DNA of 64,000 bases, taken from assembly GCA_040901465.1 (NCBI GenBank), contig JBBDYN010000055.1:1-64000 (forward strand). The letters are read 5' to 3'. The notes under the pieces are model-generated. The model made no database searches, was not told where the DNA came from, and saw nothing but the letters and a program-made list of their open reading frames with translations. A program made the translations under genes and the position numbers. Shown piece by piece: positions 55,269 through 62,462 of this stretch (positions within the stretch are counted from its first letter, which is position 1; each line of letters opens with the position of its first letter). Source of the stretch: JAUSIF01 sp040901465. Lineage in GTDB: Bacteria; Pseudomonadota; Alphaproteobacteria; Rhizobiales; Xanthobacteraceae.

Positions 55269-56441
55269 ATGGCGCGAGACGCCGATCTATTCGTCAAAGT
55301 CTCTTCGCCCCGGATCTTTCTGGTCCGGATGCTCGTCTTCCTCATCCTGGCCGCGTTGATCGCGGTCCTGATTTATCGCCAGATCTGGTCCGCCTTTCTC
55401 GCCAACCCGAGCCTGAACGGCATCATTCTCGGGGCGCTCCTGGTCGGCATCGTCATGGCGATCCGGCAAGTGATGCGGCTCTTCCCCGAGGTGCGCTGGA
55501 TCAACAGTTTCCGCCTCGCCGATCCCGGGCTCACGGTGAACCGTCCGCCGGTTCTACTCGCGCCCATGGCGATGCTCCTCGGCGACCGCATGGGCCGCAT
55601 GTCGATCTCGCAGGCGACCATGCGCGGCATTCTGGATTCGATCGGGACGCGCCTCGATGAATCGCGCGACGTTGCGCGCTACCTCACCGGCCTGCTCGTG
55701 TTCCTTGGCCTCCTCGGCACCTTTTGGGGCTTGCTCGACACGATCGGCTCGATCGGCCGCGTGATTCAGTCGCTGCAGGTCGGCGCCGACTCCGGAAGAA
55801 TTTTCGAAGACCTGAAGACCGGCCTCGCCGCGCCGCTCAGCGGCATGGGCATCGCGTTTTCTTCGTCGCTGTTTGGCCTCGCGGGCTCGCTCATCCTCGG
55901 CTTCCTCGATCTGCAGGCGAGCCAGGCGCAGAACCGATTCTATACCGATCTTGAAGACTGGCTCTCCACCACCGTGCGCGATCTCGGCGTAGGCGAAGCC
56001 GCTCCCGCCGCCGCGCGCATGGCCGATGCTTACCCGAGCGGCGTCGTCGAGGAATTCGCCGCCGCCGTCGATCGCTTCGAGCAGACCATGAAGTCGCGCG
56101 GCGGACCGCTCAGCGGCGAGCCCGCGTCCATGGCCGGGCTCACCGCGATCGTTCACCGCCTTGAACAGGCGCTTAAGCCGATTTCGAAGATGCCGGAATT
56201 TCCGGTCGGCCAGATCACTGCTGCGATCGAACGGCTTGAAAAAGTGGTCGAGGACACCGGCACGCACCGCGCCACCAATGCGATGGTCAAGCTTGCCGAG
56301 AGCCTGCAGGCGCTTGTGCAGCACATGCGCAGCGAGCAGCAATTGCTGCGCGACTGGGTCGAGGCCCAGGCCGACCAGCAGAACGAAATCCGCGGCCTCC
56401 TCCAGCGCCTTGCCCGCAAAGAGGCCGGCGAGAGGATCTAA
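55269..56441 (+). CDS. TolQ/ExbB/MotA-like channel protein with coiled-coil tail
   Basis: This 390-residue protein has two N-terminal membrane segments (about 18-36 and 48-66). A MotA/TolQ/ExbB-type core follows, with helices at about 139-160 and 185-215 (LTGLLVFLGLLGTFWGLLDTIGS, GLAAPLSGMGIAFSSSLFGLAGSLILGF). A C-terminal helical tail (about 235-385) is rich in Glu/Gln. It is three bases ahead of an OmpA-like partner gene. Such pairs occur in alphaproteobacteria outside flagellar clusters and may form a proton-driven envelope motor. The actual role is not known. Confidence 0.75.
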   Translation: MARDADLFVKVSSPRIFLVRMLVFLILAALIAVLIYRQIWSAFLANPSLNGIILGALLVGIVMAIRQVMRLFPEVRWINSFRLADPGLTVNRPPVLLAPMAMLLGDRMGRMSISQATMRGILDSIGTRLDESRDVARYLTGLLVFLGLLGTFWGLLDTIGSIGRVIQSLQVGADSGRIFEDLKTGLAAPLSGMGIAFSSSLFGLAGSLILGFLDLQASQAQNRFYTDLEDWLSTTVRDLGVGEAAPAAARMADAYPSGVVEEFAAAVDRFEQTMKSRGGPLSGEPASMAGLTAIVHRLEQALKPISKMPEFPVGQITAAIERLEKVVEDTGTHRATNAMVKLAESLQALVQHMRSEQQLLRDWVEAQADQQNEIRGLLQRLARKEAGERI

Positions 56442-56444
56442 GCC

Positions 56445-57446
56445 ATGGCGATCGGACGCGCGCGCGCTCGTTTACGCACCGTCGACTATTGGCCGGGCTT
56501 CGTCGACGCGCTCTCGACGCTGCTGCTGGTGTTCGTGTTCCTGCTCTCGGTCTTCGTGCTCGCACAATTCTTCCTTAGCCAGGAAATCACCGGCAAGGAA
56601 AATGTCTTGACGCGCCTCACCGCTCAAATCCGCCAGCTCTCCGAAATTCTCTCCCTCGAGCGCGCCAATACCGGTTCGCTCGAGGAGCAAATCGCCTCGC
56701 TGCGGGCGAGCCTGCGCACCGCCGAAGGCGAGCGCGACCGCTTGCGCGGTGCCGGCGGCGGCGTTGACGTGAAGGCACTCGCCTCCGAGCTCGAGAGCGA
56801 GCGCGCCTTGAGCGAGCAGCAGATTTCACAGATCGCCCTCCTTAATCAGCAGATCGCCGCCCTTCGCCGCCAGCTCGCCGCTCTCGAAGACGCCCTCGAA
56901 GTCTCGGAGAAGCGCGACCGCGAGAGCCAGACCAAGATCGCCGATCTCGGCCAGCGTCTGAACGTGGCGCTCGCCCAGCGTGTCCAGGAACTGCAGCGCT
57001 ATCGCTCGGAATTCTTCGGGCGGCTGCGCGAAATCCTCGGCAATCGGCCGGAAATCCGCGTCGTCGGCGACCGCTTCGTGTTCCAGTCCGAGGTCTTCTT
57101 CGACCGCGGCTCGGCGGCGCTCCGCACCGAGGCGCGGCCGGAGCTGGACAAACTCGCGGCCGCTCTCCTCGATCTCGAAGGCAAGATTCCGAGCGACATT
57201 CCCTGGGTCTTGCGCGTCGACGGCCACACCGACACGCGCCCGATCGCAACCGCGCAGTTCCCGTCGAACTGGGAGCTCTCTGCCGCGCGCGCGATCTCGG
57301 TGGTGCAGTACCTCATCAGCCGCGGGCTCAAGCCAGACCGCCTCGTGGCCGCGGGCTTCGGCGAGTTTCAGCCGCTCGATTCCGGAACAACCGACGAAGC
57401 CTATAGCCGCAATCGCCGCATTGAATTGAAGCTGACGGAACGCTAG
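56445..57446 (+). CDS. MotB-like peptidoglycan-binding protein with coiled coil
   Basis: This 333-residue protein has one membrane segment at about 22-48 with aspartate D21 at its start (YWPGFVDALSTLLLVFVF), the position of the MotB proton-path Asp. A coiled coil (about 60-185) and a C-terminal OmpA-like peptidoglycan-binding domain follow (RVDGHTDTRPI, WELSAARAISVVQYLISRG, AAGFGEFQPL, RNRRIELKLTER). It is co-transcribed with the MotA/TolQ-like gene, with a gap of three bases. The pair probably anchors a channel to the cell wall. Confidence 0.8.
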   Translation: MAIGRARARLRTVDYWPGFVDALSTLLLVFVFLLSVFVLAQFFLSQEITGKENVLTRLTAQIRQLSEILSLERANTGSLEEQIASLRASLRTAEGERDRLRGAGGGVDVKALASELESERALSEQQISQIALLNQQIAALRRQLAALEDALEVSEKRDRESQTKIADLGQRLNVALAQRVQELQRYRSEFFGRLREILGNRPEIRVVGDRFVFQSEVFFDRGSAALRTEARPELDKLAAALLDLEGKIPSDIPWVLRVDGHTDTRPIATAQFPSNWELSAARAISVVQYLISRGLKPDRLVAAGFGEFQPLDSGTTDEAYSRNRRIELKLTER

Positions 57447-57494
57447 CGCATGATCCCGAAAAGTGGGTGCCGGTTTTCGGAACAAATCATGCGC
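57446..57494. repeat. Short palindromic repeat (GCGCATGAT...ATCATGCGC)
   Basis: A 49-base near-palindrome with arms GCGCATGATCCCGAAAA and TTTTCGGAACAAATCATGCGC. It starts at the stop codon of the MotB-like gene and lies before the GNAT gene. This element is a familiar interspersed repeat of Bradyrhizobium and related genera. Confidence 0.8.
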
Positions 57495-57507
57495 AACGGA
57501 TAATGCC

Positions 57508-57960
57508 ATGCATGACGAGGTCCGCTTGCGCCCGTATCGCACAGACGACGTCGAACCAACGATTGTCCTCTGGCGGAGCGCCTGGCGCGCGGCCATGCCG
57601 GAGGTCGACTTCGATGCGCGGCTCGATTGGTGGCGCAAGCGCTGGGTCGAAGAACTGGTTCCGGCCAACACGATCGTCGTCGCCGAACGCCACGGCAGCG
57701 TGGCGGGATTCGTCGTAATTGATCCAGCGACCGGCTGGCTCGACCAAATGGTGGTTGAGCCGGAAAAGTGGGGATCCGGGATCGCAGAAAAATTGATCGA
57801 CGAAGCCAAGCGCATTTCGCCGGCGAGCATCCGCCTCGACGTCAATCAATCGAACGCACGCGCCATCCGCTTTTACGAGCGGGTTGGATTCGTCCGCACC
57901 GGTTCCGGCGCCAATGCAAATTCCGGAGCGGCGACGTTTCTCTACGAGTGGAACCCGTGA
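57508..57960 (+). CDS. GNAT-family N-acetyltransferase
   Basis: This 150-residue protein has the GNAT fold: start VRLRPYRTDDVEPTIVLWRSAW, a central AERHGSVAGFVVID beta strand, DQMVVEPEKWGSGIAEKLIDEAKR as the acetyl-CoA loop, and NARAIRFYERVGFVRTG. The substrate is not known. The ATG at 57508 was taken; an upstream frame overlaps the palindromic repeat. Its stop is close to the convergent ABC gene. Confidence 0.85.
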   Translation: MHDEVRLRPYRTDDVEPTIVLWRSAWRAAMPEVDFDARLDWWRKRWVEELVPANTIVVAERHGSVAGFVVIDPATGWLDQMVVEPEKWGSGIAEKLIDEAKRISPASIRLDVNQSNARAIRFYERVGFVRTGSGANANSGAATFLYEWNP

Positions 57961-57961
57961 C

Positions 57962-59791
57962 TCAAACCGCGACCGCGCCGAACTGCAGTTCGGCAAGCCG
58001 CGCATAGAGGCCGCCCGCGGCGACAAGGCTCGCGTGCGTCCCCTCCTCCACGATGCGTCCGCGGTCGATCACGATGATGCGGTCGGCGCCGAGCACGGTC
58101 GCGAGCCGATGCGCGATCACAAGCGACGTGCGACCCTCCATCGAGCGCTCCAGCGCTTGTTGCACCAGCGTCTCGCTCGCCGCGTCGAGCGCCGATGTCG
58201 CCTCGTCGAGCAGCATGATCTTGGCGTCGCGCAGGATCGCGCGGGCGATCGCAATGCGCTGGCGCTGGCCGCCGGATAGTGTCACGCCGCGCTCGCCGAT
58301 CTGAGTGTCATAGCCCAGCGGCAACGGGCGCGCGAACTCGTCGACGAGGGCGAGCGCCCCCGCGCGCCCGATCTCCGCGTCGGTCGCATCGATCCGCCCG
58401 AGCCGGATATTCTCGCGCACGCTGGCCGCAAAAATCACGACGTCCTGCGGCACGAGCGCGAGCCGCGATCGCACCTCGCGCGGGTCGGCCGCCGCAAGGT
58501 CGATACCGTCGATGCGGATATGGCCGCTCTCCGGATCATAGAAGCGCAGCAGCAAATGAAAGAGCGTGCTCTTGCCTGCGCCCGACGGCCCGACGATTGC
58601 CACCCGTTCGCCGGGCCCGACCGTGAAGGAGACATGGTCGAGCACGCGCGCGTCCGGCCGCGTCGGGTAGTCAAACGACACGTCATCGAACTGGATCTCG
58701 CCGCGCTGCAGCTTCGGCAGTGGCGTCGCCCGCGCGGGCCTGCGGATTTCCGCCTCGACATTCAGGATCTCGGCGATGCGCCCGGCGGAGCCCGCCGCCT
58801 GCGCGATCTCGCCCCATACCTGGCTGAGTTCGCTGAGCGCGCCCGCGGCAAACACGGCATAGAGCACGAATTGGCCGAGCGTGCCGGCGCTCATGCGGCC
58901 CGCGAGCACGTCCTGCGCGCCGGCCCAGAGGATTCCCACGACACTCGCGAACACGAGAAAGATGATCGCGGCCGTGAGCAGTGCGCGCGCCTTGGTGGAA
59001 TCGCGCGCGGCCGCGAAGGCGCGTTCGACCTCCCGCGAGAAGCGATCGATCCCCGCATTCTCGCCGGCAAAGGCCTGGATCGTCCGCACCGCGCCGATCG
59101 CCTCCACCGCGTAGGCGGAAGCATCGGCGAGCGTGTCCTGCGCTTCGCGCGAGCGCTTCGTGACCATCCGTCCGAAAGCGACCAGCGGCAGCACGATGAG
59201 CGGTATCACCACGAGCACGAGCCCGGAAAGCCGCGGGCTCGTCACCACCATCATGATCGCCGCGCCGAAGAACAACACGAGATTGCGCAGCGCGATCGAA
59301 GCTGATGCGCCGAACGCCGCCTTGATCTGCGTCGTGTCCGCCGTGAGCCGCGAGGCGATCTCCCCGACGCGCTGCGTGTCGAAATAGCCGGGCGAAAGCG
59401 ACATCAGGTGCGCGAACACGGCGGCGCGCACGTCGGTGACGACCCGCTCGCCGAGCGTCATCACGAGGTAGTAGCGAAGCGCGCTCGCAGCCGCGAGCAC
59501 CGCCGCCACCACGAGCATCATCGCGAAGTATCGGTCGATGAAGGCGGCGTTCTCGGCGGCGAATCCGAAATCGATCATGCGGCGGACGGCGAGCGGTACG
59601 GCGAGCGTCGCAGCAGCTGCAAGCACTAGGGCCGCAACCGCTGCCGCGATCCGGCCGCGATAGCGCAGCACGAACGGCACAAGCGCAAGCAATGGCTTCA
59701 GGCTGCGGCGATCCGCCCGAGCGGCCGCGTCCAGGGCGGCGGCGGCCTCGGATTCGGCAGGCGTGGCGGCTGCAGGCGCGACTTGAGTCAA
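57962..59791 (-). CDS. ABC transporter, fused permease/ATPase (exporter)
   Basis: This 609-residue half-size exporter has a membrane domain (about 30-330, six segments) and an ATPase domain with Walker A GPSGAGKST, signature LSGGQRQR and Walker B IMLLDEATSALD. This is the MsbA/LmrA-like plan, and such transporters export lipids, peptides or drugs; no further assignment is possible. It is divergent from rpmE and convergent with the GNAT gene. Confidence 0.92.
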   Translation of the reverse strand: MTQVAPAAATPAESEAAAALDAAARADRRSLKPLLALVPFVLRYRGRIAAAVAALVLAAAATLAVPLAVRRMIDFGFAAENAAFIDRYFAMMLVVAAVLAAASALRYYLVMTLGERVVTDVRAAVFAHLMSLSPGYFDTQRVGEIASRLTADTTQIKAAFGASASIALRNLVLFFGAAIMMVVTSPRLSGLVLVVIPLIVLPLVAFGRMVTKRSREAQDTLADASAYAVEAIGAVRTIQAFAGENAGIDRFSREVERAFAAARDSTKARALLTAAIIFLVFASVVGILWAGAQDVLAGRMSAGTLGQFVLYAVFAAGALSELSQVWGEIAQAAGSAGRIAEILNVEAEIRRPARATPLPKLQRGEIQFDDVSFDYPTRPDARVLDHVSFTVGPGERVAIVGPSGAGKSTLFHLLLRFYDPESGHIRIDGIDLAAADPREVRSRLALVPQDVVIFAASVRENIRLGRIDATDAEIGRAGALALVDEFARPLPLGYDTQIGERGVTLSGGQRQRIAIARAILRDAKIMLLDEATSALDAASETLVQQALERSMEGRTSLVIAHRLATVLGADRIIVIDRGRIVEEGTHASLVAAGGLYARLAELQFGAVAV

Positions 59792-59836
59792 GGTCCGCTC
59801 TCGGGTATGAAGCCCGCGAATTGAGGATCACGAGCC

Positions 59837-60061
59837 ATGAAGCCCGACATTCACCCCGATTACCACGAGATCAAAGTGGTGCTGACGGACGGCACCGAAT
59901 ACATTACGCGCTCGACGTACGGCAAGCCGGGCGAAGTCTTGAAGCTCGACATCGACGCCAGGACGCATCCGGCCTGGACCGGCGGCCAGCAGCAGCTCAT
60001 GGACCGCGGCGGCCGCGTCTCGCGCTTTCAGAAGAAGTTCGCCGGCTTCATCAAGGGCTGA
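59837..60061 (+). CDS. rpmE: Ribosomal protein L31 (Cys-free form)
   Basis: This 74-residue protein starts MKPDIHPDYHEIKVVLTDGTEYITRSTYG, matching bacterial L31. The zinc-binding cysteines of the C+ form are absent, so it is the C-minus-like form used in zinc-poor conditions or as the only form in some alphaproteobacteria. It is divergent from the ABC gene. The region from 60062 to 60180 holds no other gene. Confidence 0.93.
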   Translation: MKPDIHPDYHEIKVVLTDGTEYITRSTYGKPGEVLKLDIDARTHPAWTGGQQQLMDRGGRVSRFQKKFAGFIKG

Positions 60062-60180
60062 GCAATCGTCGTCCGAGAAGCTCGCTGAGCGAGTTATCCG
60101 GGACCATATCCATCAATCATCATACGGCCCCGGCTCGCGCTCGCCTACGTTCGCTTGGCCGGAACGTCGGATGAATGGGA

Positions 60181-60702
60181 TCAGCGCTCGCCGCCGAAGG
60201 CCGCGCGCAAGAGCCCGATCTGCCGCTCGACCGGATTATCGGCCTCCGCCGCAGGCTTCGCGGCACCGCTATAGATCAGCGCATCGAGGCGCATCACCCG
60301 CTCGTGCAGGTAGCGCGACTGGTCGATCAAGGCGCGCAGGCGGAACGGCAGCGCCGCGAGCGAATCCTCGTGCGGCGGGTCATAGGTGGAAAGTTTCACT
60401 TTCGACTTCTCGGAACGCGCCTGATCGGTTGAGAGCTCGCCCTCGTTCACGGCGCGCTGCAGGAGCAGCCACGACGCGATTTGCATGAGACGCGTCGTGA
60501 GCCGCATCGACTCGGTCGCGTAAGCGAGCGCCGCCGAGCGCGACAGCTGCTTCGCCTCTTCGCGTCCCGGTCCGTCGAGATAGGCCGCCGCGGCTTCGAC
60601 GAGCGACATGCCCTCGCGGAACAAAACCCCGAACGTTTCTCCCGCTGCCATGCGCTGAGCGAGGACGACAGGATCCTGCGGACTCTTGGACGCACCCGAC
60701 AT
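60181..60702 (-). CDS. rcdA: Regulator of CtrA degradation RcdA (DUF1465)
   Basis: RcdA is an adaptor that, with CpdR and PopA, helps ClpXP degrade CtrA in Caulobacter. The 173-residue protein belongs to DUF1465: conserved FREGMSLVEAAAAYLDGPGREEAK, ALAYATESMRLTTRLMQIASWLLLQRAV and a C-terminal LPFRLRALIDQSRYLHERVMRLDALIY. The start at 60702 has GGAG eight bases upstream. A candidate small RNA and CtrA box lie upstream on the same strand. Confidence 0.88.
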   Translation of the reverse strand: MSGASKSPQDPVVLAQRMAAGETFGVLFREGMSLVEAAAAYLDGPGREEAKQLSRSAALAYATESMRLTTRLMQIASWLLLQRAVNEGELSTDQARSEKSKVKLSTYDPPHEDSLAALPFRLRALIDQSRYLHERVMRLDALIYSGAAKPAAEADNPVERQIGLLRAAFGGER

Positions 60703-60858
60703 GACCAACTCCGAACACAACCGCTACGATACCGTATTTCTCATTATTGTTTTGGCAAGAATGAAGCGGAGCGCGAGTGCCTGTAAAGGCCAGACTTGAG
60801 ACAGCGTTACCCGCGCGCCCGGGGCCCGAAAACCCGCTTGCTGGCACGCAAAACGCAC

Positions 60859-60948
60859 AAAAAAGAGCCGCTCGAGGGCGGCTCAAGGTTTTCACAGGGA
60901 GGCGTCAAACAGAGTGGACAGGAGCCACTCAACGTCCAGAAGCTGGAC
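60859..60948 (-). ncRNA. Candidate small RNA: three hairpins, CtrA box upstream, intrinsic terminator
   Basis: On the minus strand this segment of about 90 bases can form three hairpins in a row: CGTCCAG/CTGGACG (60933-60949, loop CTT), GAGTGG/CCACTC (60912-60930), and a terminator stem GAGCCGC/GCGGCTC (60865-60884) followed by six T. Between the second and third hairpins lies an exposed CCTCCC sequence (60897-60902 region), the complement of a ribosome-binding site. A perfect CtrA box (60973-60987) and an A/T-rich -10-like TTATCA (about 60953-60958) precede it. No ORF of note is present. This reads as a small regulatory RNA. Its family is not known to me. Confidence 0.6.
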
Positions 60949-60972
60949 GGTTTTGATAATGGAGGGGAAACC

Positions 60973-60987
60973 TTAACGTATGGTTAA
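60973..60987 (-). promoter_or_regulatory. Perfect CtrA box (TTAA-N7-TTAA) before the candidate small RNA
   Basis: TTAA, seven bases (CGTATGG on the plus strand), TTAA matches the CtrA recognition pattern exactly. It lies about 25-40 bases upstream of the predicted small-RNA start, a fitting position for CtrA overlapping the -35 region. It is about 270 bases upstream of rcdA, and 40 bases downstream of the DUF1192 stop. Confidence 0.6.
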
Positions 60988-61026
60988 TTTCTTGGGTCGA
61001 GACCGGGCGGCTCACCGCGTGCTCGA

Positions 61027-61218
61027 TCAGCGGCGGAAAAACGTGTCAGCCGCGTTTCGCGTCGCCTCCTTGGCGCGGATCGCCGCTTCCAGCCGCTCGA
61101 TTTCCGCTTTGAGCGTCAGCACGCGCTCCTTCAGCTCCTCCACCGAGAGGAGCGACAGCTCCTCGCCGAGTTCGTGTGCCTTCTTCTTCGGACGGACCGG
61201 CTCCTCGTCCATCGCCAT
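61027..61218 (-). CDS. DUF1192 small coiled-coil protein
   Basis: This 63-residue protein matches DUF1192: start MAMDEEPVRPKKKAHELGEEL, then a coiled coil LSVEELKERVLTLKAEIERLEAAIRAKE and an end of RNAADTFFRR. Such small proteins are conserved in alphaproteobacteria, next to quinone oxidoreductase and rcdA-type genes, with unknown function. The start at 61218 has GGAGG spaced five bases upstream. It is divergent from the oxidoreductase gene. Confidence 0.85.
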   Translation of the reverse strand: MAMDEEPVRPKKKAHELGEELSLLSVEELKERVLTLKAEIERLEAAIRAKEATRNAADTFFRR

Positions 61219-61318
61219 CGCTGCCTCCGTGGTGCGCCTCCAGCCTAGCGGAGGCCGCCCGCCGTTGTCATGAGCGGCGCGGAATCGTAGGACATGGCGT
61301 CGCCGCACTGGAGTTTCG

Positions 61319-62323
61319 ATGTCGAAGCCGCCGAGCCGCATGACCGCAATCGCGATCAAAAGCCCCGGCGGCCCCGAGGTGCTCGTGCCCGAGGAACGGC
61401 CGGTGCCGATTCCGGGCCCGGGCGAGATCCTGGTACGGGTGCGTGCCGCCGGCGTGAACCGGCCCGACGTCATGCAGCGCAAGGGCCAGTATCCGCCGCC
61501 GCCCGGCGCGCCCGACATTCCGGGTCTGGAGATCGCCGGCGAAGTCGCCGCCGCCGGCGACAAAGTCCAGCGCTGGAAGATCGGTGACAAGGTTTGCGCG
61601 CTCGTCTCCGGCGGCGGCTACGCCGAATATTGCGTGACCGACGAATCGACCGCGCTCCCGGTCCCGAAGGGCTTCTCCTTCGTCGAGGCCGCCGCGTTGC
61701 CGGAAACATTTATGACTGTCTGGCACAACGTGTTCGAACGCGGCGCGCTGAAAGCAGGCGAAACACTTCTCGTGCACGGGGGATCGAGCGGCATCGGCAC
61801 AACCGCGATCATGCTCGCCAAGCAGTTCGGCGCGAAGATCATCGCCACCGCCGGCTCACCGGAAAAATGCGAAGCCTGCAAGAAGCTCGGCGCCGACGTC
61901 GCGATCGACTACAACAAGGAAGACTTCGTCGCCGCGACCAAGCAGGCGACCGGAAACAAGGGCGCCGATCTCATCCTTGACATGGTCGGCGGCGATTACA
62001 TCGACCGCAATTTCGAAGCCGCCGCGGTCGAAGGCCGCGTCGTGCAGATCGCGACCCAGAAGGGCACCAAGGTCAATGTCGACCTCCGCCGCCTGATGCT
62101 GAAGCGCCTCACCCATACCGGCTCCACGCTCCGCGCCCGCCCGGTGACCGACAAGGCCGCGATCGCACGCGCGCTCGAAGCAAAGGTTTGGCCGCTTCTC
62201 GAATCAGGCAAGGTCCGCCCCGTAATTGATTCGACCTTTCCTCTCACCCGGGCCGCCGACGGTCATGCCCGCATGGAAACGAGCGCCCATATCGGCAAAA
62301 TCATCCTCGAAGTGCCCGCCTAA
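61319..62323 (+). CDS. NAD(P)H quinone oxidoreductase (PIG3/QOR-like)
   Basis: This 334-residue medium-chain dehydrogenase has the QOR plan: AIAIKSPGGPEVLVPEERPVP, the VRVRAAGVNRPDVMQRKGQYPPPPGAPDIPGLEIAGEV substrate domain, and the NADPH-binding loop HGGSSGIGTTA. No zinc-binding residues are seen, as in QOR. It most resembles PIG3-type quinone reductases. The GGAG ribosome site precedes 61319. It is divergent from DUF1192. Confidence 0.9.
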   Translation: MSKPPSRMTAIAIKSPGGPEVLVPEERPVPIPGPGEILVRVRAAGVNRPDVMQRKGQYPPPPGAPDIPGLEIAGEVAAAGDKVQRWKIGDKVCALVSGGGYAEYCVTDESTALPVPKGFSFVEAAALPETFMTVWHNVFERGALKAGETLLVHGGSSGIGTTAIMLAKQFGAKIIATAGSPEKCEACKKLGADVAIDYNKEDFVAATKQATGNKGADLILDMVGGDYIDRNFEAAAVEGRVVQIATQKGTKVNVDLRRLMLKRLTHTGSTLRARPVTDKAAIARALEAKVWPLLESGKVRPVIDSTFPLTRAADGHARMETSAHIGKIILEVPA

Positions 62324-62462
62324 CGCGCTCAATTCGGCCCTAACGGTATGAAAGTGAACTATGATTGCCAGTCACGCCCGACCCCGCCGCCTTGCCGCCG
62401 CCGCAAGCTGCCGGTAGCAGTTGTATGATGGCACGGTGCGGGCCGCGTCCGGAGGGGTTGAT

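Noticed and set aside
55269..57446. Zorya antiphage system
   Set aside because: Architecture of the two proteins is similar to ZorAB, but neighbours are suhB, GNAT and an ABC exporter; no ZorC, ZorD or ZorE is present.
60796..60987. 63-codon plus-strand ORF over the small RNA region
   Set aside because: No domain, and the sequence is explained by hairpins and the CtrA box on the minus strand.
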